From assembly GCA_958450325.1 (NCBI GenBank), contig OY288259.1, positions 60,166,987 to 60,230,986 of the forward strand: a stretch of 64,000 nt of DNA. The letters are read 5' to 3'. The notes below the pieces were generated by a model, which was given only the letters and a program-made list of their open reading frames with translations, did no database searches and had not been told where the DNA came from. Of the stretch, positions 1-11,414 are shown one piece after another (position 1 is the stretch's first letter; the number at the start of each line of letters is the position of its first letter). This stretch comes from Agrostemma githago. Taxonomy: Eukaryota > Streptophyta > Magnoliopsida > Caryophyllales > Caryophyllaceae. A program made the position numbers and the translations under genes.

Positions 1-178
1 GGTTAAAACTTACGGAATTTTAAAAAAAGTGTAAACTATTGATTGGAATGGATTATAAGCCATGACGGAACAAGTAAAAAGAAAAAAGAAAAGAGGTGCA
101 TGCACGATGCATCATAACATCATCATCAACGACTTTTATAATAGATATATCCGTCATAAGTTTGAGACAAATCAAATA

Positions 179-436
179 CTCCCTCCCTTCATATCCAAAC
201 ACACCATATCTCTTTTTGACACTATTCACGTGTTAAGATAATCTTCGATATTCTCGACAATATACAAGAGTAAATATAGTCACGTGGAATCTTTTTTGAT
301 TCGTCTCTACGAGTTCATTAAGAATATCAAATTTTTATAATTTTTACTAAAGCGAAATAAAAGATATCGATGGTGTAAAACACGTCTCGGCAAATGTGAA
401 AAAGCAAATGGTGTGTTTGGTTATGAAGGGAAGGAG
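179..436. mobile_element. Stowaway-type MITE (family A)
   Basis: 258-bp element flanked by TA/TA (177-178, 437-438). The left end CTCCCTCCCTTCATATCC and the reverse complement of the right end CTCCTTCCCTTCATAACC form inverted repeats that continue through CAAACACACCA. The internal text recurs near 17420-17515 and 40240-40620. Stowaway MITEs are Tc1/mariner derived and insert at TA. Confidence 0.85.
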
Positions 437-1184
437 TACTACTTGTATGGGTAGATAAGACAATTTTTTTTATTATTTCCTGAACATTTTACTTTTATTT
501 TATGACGAATATGTTCGTAAATTTGTGACAAATATATCCGTCACTGATAAGAATTTTTTCAATAGGATAAATTGCGAAAATAAGATAACGGCAGTGGACT
601 TTTTATAAGAAAGATGATGGATTGATGATGAGTGATGACACATGAGAGTATGACACTCCTCTACAACTCAGGAGAGGTGGCGACCCGACCCGATTCTATC
701 TTCAATCTTCATTCATCAATGCAATTTCAACACTTTTTTCCACCACTTTTGTCCTCTTTTTCCGCTCAATATATGCCCCAGCCTTGCCTACAACCCATTT
801 CTCATTTTACACATTCTAGTGATTCAATTTCTCTTTAAAATTACGCTATATTATTAAACGTTATATTTCAGATGTTCAACTGAAGACGACTTTGCAAATT
901 TGTATTAGATTACTCTGTATTATTCATAATTCATTCGCTCTTCATGAAAAATTTTCGACCTCTGTAACGTCTACTTTTGACTTGGTACCTAAATGTAGCT
1001 AGAAGCCTAGAACTTCCAATTTAAAATGAAATATTATTATCTATTCCTTCCATCTCAATAGAAAATTTATATTTGTTTTATATACAGATTAAGGTAGTAA
1101 AGGAAGGTAAAACTTACTCAAAAACGAAAAGTATGAGTATATTTGAGTTGCTTGTAAAACGAAAGAGAGATGATTGAAGAGACA

Positions 1185-1186
<2 letters not shown>

Positions 1187-1238
<52 letters not shown>
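1187..1238. repeat. T32-A20 homopolymer junction
   Basis: A run of 32 T is followed directly by 20 A. Such a junction can fold on itself and is prone to slippage; it could mark two abutting poly(A)-type tails in opposite orientation or be an assembly artefact. Confidence 0.9.
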
Positions 1239-1239
<1 letters not shown>

Positions 1240-1796
1240 CCCAAAAGAAGCAATAAAATGCATGTGAGTATGTTTTTTTGGGAGATAAAGGGCATAAATG
1301 GTGGAGGATTAAAAGGCTAAAATATTGTTTGCGTGACAAACATAAAATAAATAAATAAATAAATAAACAAGGATGATCCATACCCGTATTATCTGCCCAT
1401 GCACCGCATCCGGATCCATCCCCCATGCCATTTTTGTGCTATATTTCTATTATCATGGCATCTCAATGTTGTGTAACAAAAACCATGTATCCAAATTACT
1501 TCTATTTATTTCGAGTTTATATTACGTAAAAGAGTAAAAGAGTCGCGTTCTTATAAAATTAATGACATCATATTATAAGATTTGTGACCTATTACAAGCT
1601 ACTCCGAGTAAGAGTTTTGAAAAATATACTTAAATCCTCGAGAAATTAAACATGAAATTAAAATTAAATTAACATCGGTCTTTACATAATTCCACTAGAA
1701 CAAAAAATTAAATTCTCAATTTTTTAGATGTAAGATCGATTTTTGGTATTAATTAAAGCATTAATCATACTCATAATAATAAGCTTAATTAATTAA

Positions 1797-4700
1797 TTAG
1801 CAGATTCTAGGAAGATTATCCCAATTACAGGACATAGGGTTCCAATCAGCATCATTGTCCTCATAATCAGAGGGGCTTAAGGCAGGCAATGGAGGAGGCT
1901 GTGGCATCATCTCGAGTTCGTCGTAGTTGTTTTCTGTGCTTACGACTGAAATCGCTGATTGTCCGACTGGGCTTTCGCTCCCACCACCACCACCACCACC
2001 ACCACCGTCATTAGTGTCGTTGCACCATCCTGCTGGGGCCCGTGCTAGGGACGGGATTAACCCTAGGAGGTTCGACAAGTCATCGTTTCCTCGGTTCAAT
2101 TGCTCCCCTTCTTCTTCTTTCTTGACTTCTGAAAATATTAAACGCAATTTACAAACGTTGACAGTAAATACTTACACATACCCAAAATGTGAAATAATAA
2201 GATATGATACGAATATATTGCATGAGAATTCTGGATCAATGTGAAAAGACACTTCATATATATATTATCGAGAAATAATTCCATAAATGTAATGTGAATA
2301 TTACTATCAAAGTCGTCAGAAACGTACTAATATCCGGAGTATATATATATATATTTTATTTTATATATTTCCAATTGTTGTTCACATTAAAGAGCTATAT
2401 GAAGACAAAACAATAATGTCATGCATTTGAATTTGAAGGGTAATAGACCTCGAAAAAAGCAAATCTACAAGAGGGAAGGAAATTGAGCTTCAAATAGAAG
2501 AATGCCTTAAATCCATCCAATTGTCTCATGTTTCTCTTTAGCAAGTGCATGGTCAAACACTCAAACAACACCATTATAGACAAATGGAGTTCTATTTCAA
2601 GAAATTAAATATAGTCTAATTCCTATTATCGTCTTAAATATTAGTCGTGACACGAACGTTTTCACCTAATCTAGTAAAGTTTGCTAAGAAATTGAAATGA
2701 CTAACATCAAAGCAGTCGTCACAAATGACGATTGATATGGCAACCAGCCACGATAAACCATAACCTTATCTTTGTCATCGTGTCGTATGAACGCTTGATG
2801 ATATTCTGCATGTGACTATATGTCAAATAAAGGAAAATGACTAGCACTACATTGTTGGAAAATCCTAGTATAGTATATCTAACCTTCGTGCGAAAAACGT
2901 TACAAATTTACAAATGTGTTCTCATTAGGAATCAAAACCGCGTCCCCTCAAGGCCTGAAATAGGTGTTCACCGGTTCATAACCGGAACTCAGATCCCATA
3001 GCCCCCCAAAACCTTTTTGTTTCGGGTTTTTCCCGAGTTTAAAGTTTTTTTTAATATGGATTGGACTGGACAGAGACGATATATCACCATGTTTTGTCTA
3101 GACTGTGCACCAAACAGTCCAATTTACCAACCGAAGCCAACCTTTGAAACACCCCTACCACATCAAGTACGATCCCACTCTATAGTCCTAGACATAAATT
3201 AGGAAACGCCAAACTTCCCAAAAAATCTACCGTAAATATATAAGACAATGACTCGTACTAAAAGATCAAGATAGTGAAAGGGGGGTATGACTATGACTAC
3301 AAATCTACAATTTTTAGAGTATCAAAAAAGGGATGTGATAAAAGAAAGTGGTGAAATAAATGTTGCACTAAAACAATATGCCCACTACAATTTTAGTAAT
3401 CTGTCTTACTTTAAAAACCACCAAAAACCTCATTTTCACGATTTTAAAACAAATTCTACATTTGTAACACTTAAAATTATTGAACTCACAAGTAAGAACT
3501 CATCCAATTTTAGTACTCTTTTCTCAATTTCACCACATCATGCAATGTATTTAGTACTACTTCAAATTATCTTACAAAAAAAGAGCCAAAACTTCACATC
3601 AATGGATTCATATTATCTAAATAAATGTATTATTAGATCGAGTGATTATGACAAGAACTCAATCGCTTATGTAATGTTAAGATTAATAGTCGTCGTCTTC
3701 TGAAAAACTATCAAAATTACATAACATGTAGAATTGACAAAAAAGTTTTTTTTTTAAAGGAAACTAACCAGTGAAGGAGTTTTCGGAGGTGGGATCGTCC
3801 CAATGAAGATCACAGTCGTCTCTCTCCCTCTTGACACCGCGACCCCCGACCTTAATCTGAGCTTCATGTAGCAAATCATCCAATAACCCGCTTTTGGTCC
3901 GGCCGACATTATTTGGATTAATATGGTTAACCTTATTATTATTATTATTGTCATCTATCACCATTTGGTTGAGAGTTGCATTTTGGTAGTTTAGGTTTGA
4001 AGGGAGCTCAAAGTTAGTAGTACTAGGGTTGTCAAAACACAAGCCCTCGGACGACCCAATCCGAGGAGAAAACACTTGACTCATCTCAAACCCGTACCTA
4101 GTTCCAATTCCAGTACCAGCTCCAGCTCCAGCTTTGAGCCCAGTCGAGTTAAAATGAAATGAGCCCGTTTGCACGGGGGAGGGTGCAAGGCGACCCGAAA
4201 TGCTATTATTCGGGTAGCGTCTTACCAAGTGAGGAGACAAGAATGGGGGAGGGTGGTGTAGGGAGTACAAGGAAGAAGGTAATGAAACAGGGTTGAAGAG
4301 TGAAAGGGTGTTGTTGTTGTTGTTGTTGTTGTTTGGTTGGTATGAATGTGGTTGAAATGATGGTATTTTGGGAGTTTGGGGATTCGAGCATGAATTATTC
4401 TGACTCGGGTATAACGGTAGACCTTGGCGTAACCTTCTCTTCACCCTCGTGTTCCAGTAATTCTTGATTTCGTTATCAGTTCTCCCTGGCAACTACAATG
4501 AGAAACAAAAACACGTCCAGAGATAAAATTATAAATCGACCATGAAAAACTCTACACATTAATTAATCATAGTATACTAATTAGTGTTTAAGTAAAATAT
4601 CACACGTGAAAGTAAGGAGACAAAGGAACATGTAAATGGACTCACAAAATCACAAGTACAAAGAAAGAATCAGAGAAACATATAATGTCAGAAAATCATC

Positions 4701-6062
4701 ATAAAAGTACTGGAAATCTCAGCAAAACTCCAACAACCACTCCACAGCCTGCACATAATAGTTACTGGTTTTTTTTTTTACTGTATTTACAAAAATTCCA
4801 GAGATTTTTTTTTACTGCGCACAGAATTTACTGACAATTTCCTGGAATGCAAGTATGCAACCGTGGGTTAATTGTTTTTTTTTAATTATTATTTTATCTT
4901 TTAAAAAAAAATAAGTGAATTAAATCAAAAAACCAAAAAAAAAATAAAAAAAATTCCATGCACATAAATTTTCACCATGAAAAGCAATAGATTAGGTGAC
5001 GGTCTCAGAGCGATTTTTTGAGCGATTATCGTGAGATGTCTTGCACTACAATTACTACGTGAGTCTGACGATTTTGTGGAAATAAAAAGCACGGTGTATA
5101 TGTTAAAATACTCAAATCATACTCCCTCCGTGTCAGAATATATGACGTTTTGACTTTTTGAGGTGAGTGTTTGACTTTAATTTTTAGGTAAATATATTAG
5201 TTTAAATTTTTTAACCACAAAATTCTTTACAAAAAGAGCTTTCAAATGAGTATACATTTCATGATATTTTTTCTTATATTTTAAGAGATATCGGGAAAAG
5301 AAGGAGATGTTTCGAAAAGTGAGAACGACTTATTAAAAAAACAGAGGGATTACGATTTATACATCAATGGAAACCCAGAATTCAGACCAAAACCCCATTA
5401 AAATGAACCTAAAAAAACAGAGGAAACATCGAAATTAAAAAAAAAAAAAAAAACATGCTCGCAGTTTTCCACCATAAAACCTCACATCAACGAAGAAATC
5501 AGTACAAGGACAATTAAAGCAAACTAGTAGAAAATAAAATAAAATGAACGATTAAATAAAATAAATCAAACCCACTAACAAACCCAAAATTCGTGCCCCA
5601 AAATCAAAAAAAAAAAAAAAAACAGGGGAATTGAAGAAGGTGAAAAAAATTAATCACGATGTGAACCCAATTCAAGATATACAACAACATTACCCCAGTG
5701 CATCGAGAAAGAGACGGTTTCCGATTTTTATAAAGGGGGGAGGGAAGAGTTCATACATGGGAAGAAATGCGGGCCCACTTGTTACCGAGCTTGGAATGAA
5801 GATCAATGATAAGACGTTCTTCATCAATGGAGAATGCACCTTTCTTCAAATTAGGTCTAAGATGATTAGCCCACCTCAACCTACAGCTTTTACCGCACCT
5901 CTGCAACCCCGTGTTTCTTTGTACCGCATTCCAGTTTCCTTCGCCGTGCTTGTTCACGTATTCCACCAGCACCGCGTCCTCTGCTGCTGACCACGGTCCC
6001 TTCTTCAGATTGATCATCCCCCCGCCGCCGCCATCGCCGCCTCCACCGTCCACGGTGGTCAT
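1797..6062 (-). CDS. GAMYB-type R2R3-MYB transcription factor (MYB33/101/120 group)
   Basis: Nuclear DNA-binding regulator of the gibberellin/anther/pollen-tube MYB subgroup. Three exons on the minus strand: 6062-5757, 4492-3769 and 2128-1797, with GT-AG introns and phases 0 and 1; the splices rejoin H|LPGRTDNE and SFTG|EVKK. Product about 453 residues. Residues 20-71 form R2 with Trp 24, 44 and 64; residues 73-122 form R3, where Phe replaces the first Trp as is normal and LPGRTDNEIKNYWNTR follows. RRLRQGLPLYP directly after R3 is a GAMYB-group hallmark. The C-terminus (WNPMSCNWDNLPRIC) resembles the family's last conserved block. A Gly run follows the start and a second one lies in exon 3. 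Exon 2 carries a miR159-like site. Length is somewhat below the usual roughly 500-550 residues. The family is sure; the MYB120-like assignment rests on neighbours and is weaker. Confidence 0.92.
2129..3768 (-). other. MYB intron 2
   Basis: Intron of about 1.64 kb between exon 2 and exon 3. It has a clean GTTAGT donor and a TTTTCAG acceptor. A 138-codon frame on the opposite strand (3287-3703) has no recognisable content and is treated as chance. Confidence 0.75.
3991..4011 (-). promoter_or_regulatory. miR159-like target site in MYB exon 2
   Basis: The plus strand here matches the 21-nt plant miR159 sequence as I recall it at 18 of 21 positions, so the MYB mRNA is complementary to the microRNA. 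The mismatches fall at miRNA positions 3, 6 and 20; the centre around the usual cleavage position 10-11 is perfectly paired. In the protein it encodes ELPSNLN, the location where GAMYB genes carry this site. Function is inferred from the match and family knowledge. Confidence 0.8.
4493..5756 (-). other. MYB intron 1 with a degenerate Stowaway-like MITE
   Basis: Intron between the R2R3 exons. A sequence starting CTCCCTCCGTGTCAG at 5122 after a TA and ending near 5350 in a CAGAGGGA-type end looks like a decayed Stowaway element. Several A/T homopolymers are present; no other coding signal was seen. Confidence 0.6.
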
Positions 6063-6126
6063 CTGGGTTTTATGAGGATTTTTGAGGAGGGGAAAGAGGA
6101 ATTAAATCAGAAGAAATGCGTGGGGT

Positions 6127-6137
6127 GTATATATGGA
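6127..6137 (-). promoter_or_regulatory. Possible TATA box of the MYB gene
   Basis: On the minus strand CCATATATACACC lies about 65 bases before the ATG at 6062. This implies a short leader. GAMYB genes often have a 5'UTR intron, so a more distal promoter is also possible. Confidence 0.4.
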
Positions 6138-6409
6138 GGTGGGGGTTTATATGGGGTGGTGATGAGGGTCTTGTGTACGTAAAAGCCACATGGATTTTTG
6201 ATTTTTTTTTAAATTTGATGAAGAAATTAAAGGGGTTATCAATTGGGTTTTGTTACTTTCTTTCTTATTTCCAGCCTTTTAATTGCGTAAAATGGACAAA
6301 TAAGAGTTGTGTTTTTACGGTGTATATATTTTTTTTTTACGAAAAAAAATGGGATGAGAAATTGGTTGTCGCAAACTCGCAATGCAGCAGAGTTATGGAT
6401 AGTGGGTAG

Positions 6410-8700
6410 TACTCCGTAATTGTTTTCATTTATTTTTTCATATTCGACAACCTACGTTTTCTTTTGTCTATATCTTTAGCTTCGTATTTCTAAAAATTAA
6501 AAAAAAATTGATATTTATAAGTTATAATGGACTCGATTAAACAATTTAACGAGATCTCACGTCACTATATTTTATATCTTATATTAGAAGTTTTATTGAC
6601 GATTTCATTCACCTGTGAATAGTATCCAAAAATCAAAATGCAAAGAATCAAATAAAACGGGGAGTATAAAATTTGTAAAATTGTTGAATCACAAATCTAT
6701 ATGTAAACAGTAAAACTCCTTTATTCTTAGCAGTCTATTCGTCTTGATAATTTGTTTATTGTTTGCAGTGTTTTTGTTTGTCCGATCCTTATGAGCTTTG
6801 TTTTCTCATATTCCTTATATATGATCCATTATTAGTTTGTTATCCATCACAAATAAGAATTTGTGATAACTTCTCATATTGAGAGGTCGGGTACAAATAC
6901 TGGTATGAATTATGGACGAATGAGGTATTGAGGTTCACATTTTCGTGGTTGTAAACTTGTAATGTACAAGTATTATTATTGCAACGCATAACGTTCACAA
7001 TAAAAACACGAGACTTTTCACAAATAATATTGCTTTAGTAAAAACACGAGATTTTTGTGATATCTGCTCCCAGATTTTAATGTCTTTTTTAATTAATATA
7101 CGGACGTTAATATACAAGATCTCAACAGATATTTGTCGAGTTTGGGACTCGGAACAAAATTTGTTATTGTTTTAAATTTTGTTTCGACTCAATTAACTAC
7201 GACTAGGTAGTAAGGATTATATATCTCTCAACCTTGAGAAAATGTGGATCTTGGGGGGTCTAGAAATTACGATTGTGACAGCTTGATAAGTTGGGAGTGC
7301 ATAGAGTTGTGAAAATGCACTCCACGTAATAATATTCATATTTTCCTACCCTCCTAGTTTTAACGATAATTCTTTTGTTTCCGTAATTTTATTTTTATCT
7401 TTTATTTTGATAGAAAAATCAAGAACACCGGAGTAATAAATTAAAGGAGAATAGAGCTAGGTTCGCTATTAGATGAACAGAACAGTGAAACGGTCCATGT
7501 CTACCAATAGTATCCTGATGCTTGTGAGTTAGGGAGTATCAAATTACTCGTTAAAAATACCTCAATTTCGAAAGGTAAATTAATGAATGAGACATTGTAC
7601 GCAATATATATACAAGATCTGATCTCATCCAAATTTTGCAGAGTACGGGGTTATCATAGGAGTACGACATGGACAATAGAGGTTCGACATGGACTTATAA
7701 TATCATGTAGTACGGAGTACTACATTATGTATGTAGTACCGATATCACGAAATAAAAATAATATTTTGCTATTTTTGTATTCTATATCATATACTCCGTA
7801 TAAATCTAGTAATAATATACGTACTTTGTACTCTACAACGGTTATTTAATATACGAACACTAATAATAGTGTACTTGTGTTAATAAGATGAAGTACAAAT
7901 TAATATTTGGGAAGTACGATACTAATTTAGTGAGCTAAATTACGGAATATATATGATCACGAAAAATGTAGAAAAACAACAATAATTTTTACTATATAAC
8001 TCGACCATTACTAATTTTGAAAAATAAATAAATTATCAACAAACACACGAAGAATATGGATATCTAAGATAGACATACGCCCATAACGAATAATAATATA
8101 CTCCGTATATAAATATGATCGATTGTGCACCAAACACTAAAATAAAAAATAATCAAAATAATGTGAAAATAATTGAAAAAAGTCGTTAAATTTGAGAGTA
8201 TGTATAGTATGGGATGCGTATGATGTCAAAGCTTCTAATTCTTTGAGGCACATTGTTTTACGTACAAGTATTTATGTGTATCCCATAATTTTGCATCATC
8301 TTATTCCTATGCGTACAAAAAATATGACGACCAAATAATAAGTGTGAGGGTCACGATTTATTAATAAAGACAAAACGGTATTTGTCACCTTCTTTTTCTT
8401 TTTTTCAAATTTCTCGATAATTCTTTAAGTTAAGAGAACGCCTTCATTTTGAGTTTGAAATATAAACATTAGTATTTAAGATTGAAATACTATGATCGTC
8501 ACGATCAATATTGAGTTTTAGTAGTATTACCATAAATATGCGAAATATTTTAATCATATACGGAGCATAAATTAATATAATAATTTGATGCGAGTATTGT
8601 GGTAGTGAACTTCGTACTATCCAATAGCATTATCTCATTTTCCTTTTTATTTACTACTACTTCATTATAGTTTCTCGAAGATTTATTAGAGTTGTCGCTT
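6410..8700. other. Intergenic stretch, nothing recognised
   Basis: AT-rich sequence upstream of the MYB gene with many short 'actccgta'-type motifs. No convincing gene, RNA or complete transposon was found by reading. Confidence 0.5.
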
Positions 8701-8714
8701 TTATCAAAATACTC

Positions 8715-9909
8715 GGCCAAATAGCCAAATTGGTAAAAAAAAGTGGTTTAAAGGTAACGGATTGGTAAAAAAAGTATCGCCGGCGCCGAATAGGTAAAAA
8801 AAGTGACACCCAAGTAACGAATTGGTAAAAAATGTCGCCGGTGCCAAATAGGTAAAAAAAGTGGTACAGAAGTGACGAATTGGTAAAAAAAATATAATCG
8901 TGTTACGGATTTAAAAAAAATTAACCGATGCTAGAAATTAATAAAAAAACGTAATCAGTGCCAAATTGTTACGGAATAAAAAAAAAATTAATCGATGCGA
9001 CACTATTTAGAAATTAATGTTCGTAAAATAAATTACCTAGCGTTTTGGGTCGGTTTAGATTTTTTTAAAGTGTGCCGACATTATCACATAGATCTCTGTT
9101 TACGGTACTTACGATACGGTGTAAAAAATCTAGACATGTTGAAACTTGATCCACGACCCATTTGACTCAAACCCGAAAAGACCCATTAATCTAGGATCAA
9201 AATCCATCAAAAAAATTCCGTAAGGTAAAAAAAAAAAAAAAATCGTCTACTCCATATTATCATAGCTCATACAATTCTAAATAAGTCAACATTACAATCA
9301 AATGAGTCATCTAGACGATTTTTTTTTTTTCACCGTACGAATTTTTTTTTATTAGAAGATTTTATTAGATCCCTTAAATTAGTCGGGTTACGATATGTGT
9401 CGAGTCGGATTTCGATCCTAGATTAACGGGTCTTTTCGGGTTCGAGGCAAATGAGTCGTGGATCGAGTTTCGACATGTCTAGATTTTTTACACCGTATCG
9501 TAAGAACTGTAAACACGGACCTATGTGACAATAATATCGGCACACTTTGAAAAAAAAAATCTAAACCGACCCAAAACGATAGGTAATTTATTTTACGAAC
9601 TTTAATGTCTAAATAGTGTCGCATCGATTAATTTTTTTTTAATCCGTAACAGTACAATTTGACACCGGTTACATTTTTTTACCAATTTCTTGCATCGGTT
9701 ATTTTTTTTTTTAAATCCGTAACATGATTATATTTTTTTTACCAATTCGTCACTTCGGTACCACTTTTTTTACCTATTTGGCACCGACGACATTTTTTTA
9801 CCAATTCGTTACTTGGTGCCACTTTTTTTACCTATTCGGCGCTGGCGATACTTTTTTACCAATCTGTCACCTTTGAGCCACTTTTTTTACCAATTTGGTT
9901 ATTTGGCCC
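8715..9909. mobile_element. Fold-back Mutator-like element (non-autonomous)
   Basis: 1195-bp element almost wholly made of two inverted arms (about 8715-9230 and 9310-9909). It is flanked by an exact 9-bp direct repeat, aaaatactc, at 8706-8714 and 9910-9918, as expected for Mutator-type insertion. Outer ends are GGCCAAATAGCCAAATTGG and, reversed, GGGCCAAATAACCAAATTGG. Each arm contains short subrepeats of the form AATTGGTAAAAAAAGTG. No transposase frame is present, so it would need one in trans. Confidence 0.85.
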
Positions 9910-10040
9910 AAAATACTCTTTACAGATAATGAATACGAGTATAATTGATTTTTGAAATTGATTTTGTTAATTAATATTGGCTTCTTTTTTTATTATATGT
10001 ACAATAATAGGAATTATCGTCACCTTAAATTTTTTTTATA

Positions 10041-10362
10041 CTTCATCCGTCCGGATCATTTATTGTCGTTTTATACTCCCTCCGATTTTTATCTATCTTC
10101 CCTATCTATCTTCCCTATTTTTTTATTGGGCTGAAATACCATTTCTTCCCTATTTCTATTTTAAGCCATCAATATGTGGTCTAGAATCACCTTACATTTC
10201 TCTCTCTTCCTTCTTTTATTTTGAACCACACATTCCTACACCCTTATTTTCTTCCCCAAAACCAAAGGAGAAGATAGATAAAAATCGGAGGGAGTATTAT
10301 TTATGGGGAATATTCTAATACTTCGTTTGTAGAAGGATATCAAATGATCGAGATGGAAAGAG
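10041..10362. mobile_element. Older Stowaway-like MITE interrupted by a second MITE
   Basis: Outer ends CTTCATCCGTCCGGATCATTT and, reversed, CTCTTTCCATCTCGATCATTT, each next to TA (10039-10040 and 10363-10364). The element is split by the MITE at 10076-10294. Confidence 0.65.
10076..10294. mobile_element. Stowaway-type MITE (family B), nested
   Basis: 219 bp between TA dinucleotides at 10074-10075 and 10295-10296. Ends are CTCCCTCCGATTTTTATC and its inverse. The same family recurs at 15918-16124. Confidence 0.85.
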
Positions 10363-11334
10363 TATAAGATTGTTAACGTAGATGGGAGGGAAGTGAAGCT
10401 AAGCCGCAATAAGAATGCATTTGATCCTCTCTCATCTTTCATTCTTCTTTTGTATCATTACGTGTCATTCTCCATTATTAATAATTTCCATTTTTTCCAT
10501 CATTTAATTTGGTTTGTTGTGAACACAACATGTTCTTCATTCTCGATCCCCAATAACACTTGCATGCTTACCTATTTCAACAATTTCATCTTCAAACTCA
10601 AGATTCTAATCATTAATTATATCACCGCGATATATGAGACATGGTCGTCCAAGAGAATATATATCTCAATGCAAGCATCAAAAGCGGTTCATATCATGAT
10701 GAGTCAGTGGCAGTCTGACGTGACACGCTAAGCTAAGGCACAATATATAACGGGTGTGGACTTAATAATCTAGGGTACAGTATGTATATTGGATGCAGAG
10801 GAGTTTGATCGGTTTGCAAATGTAGTACAGTCTCCGATACATGGTGTTTCAGCAAGGGGAGGTTATCTTGGGGATACAAAAAATTGGGTAATTAAGCACA
10901 TTGTGAAGAGTTCACCAAAGAGGTCAATATCCGAGTCACGGTATAACCCGAATTTGGTTGACCTAATCAGAACTGATCCAGATATTTATTATTGTCACAT
11001 TATTCGAACTAACCGATCAGAAATATATGTATAATAAGTAAAATACGTTTTGTCCTACTATCAGGTTAATTAACCTAGCTAATCTGCGCGTAATTCCTTG
11101 TCCATTGTATCGAGGCCGAAGATTATTCGAATTAAATCCTTTTTTTTTTTTTTACATAATAAGCAAATCAATAATTCATGTTGTGATGAATCATGGCAAG
11201 ACAATACAAATCAAGCAAAGTGAGGGCATAAAATCTAAAAGTGGGCTCATAATATAAGCATGAATCATGTGATGTTTTACTTGTAATATTACAATGTAGC
11301 AGTTCATCTGTCAATTCAACCTGCTGCTATATCC

Positions 11335-11342
11335 TATAAATA
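11335..11342 (+). promoter_or_regulatory. TATA box of OS1
   Basis: TATAAATA about 80 bases before the OS1 ATG. OS2 and OS3 have the same octamer at comparable positions. Confidence 0.7.
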
Positions 11343-11414
11343 CCAAATCTAAACATTCTAGTCTACTTCATTCTTACAAATAGTTGCTAATTATTTACAG
11401 TACAAAACATAATA

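Larger units (their letters stand above)
1..1796. other. Intergenic region downstream of the MYB gene
   Basis: Apart from the MITE at 179-436 and the T/A homopolymer at 1187-1238 I see no gene. Reading frames here are short and of low complexity. Confidence 0.6.

Noticed and set aside
3287..3703. 138-codon frame opposite to the MYB gene
   Set aside because: It lies inside MYB intron 2, is low in complexity, rich in Asn/Ser/Lys, and shows no domain or splice partner.
10789..11034. 81-codon frame upstream of OS1
   Set aside because: No recognisable motif and no clear promoter; consistent with chance in AT-rich DNA or a very old transposon remnant.
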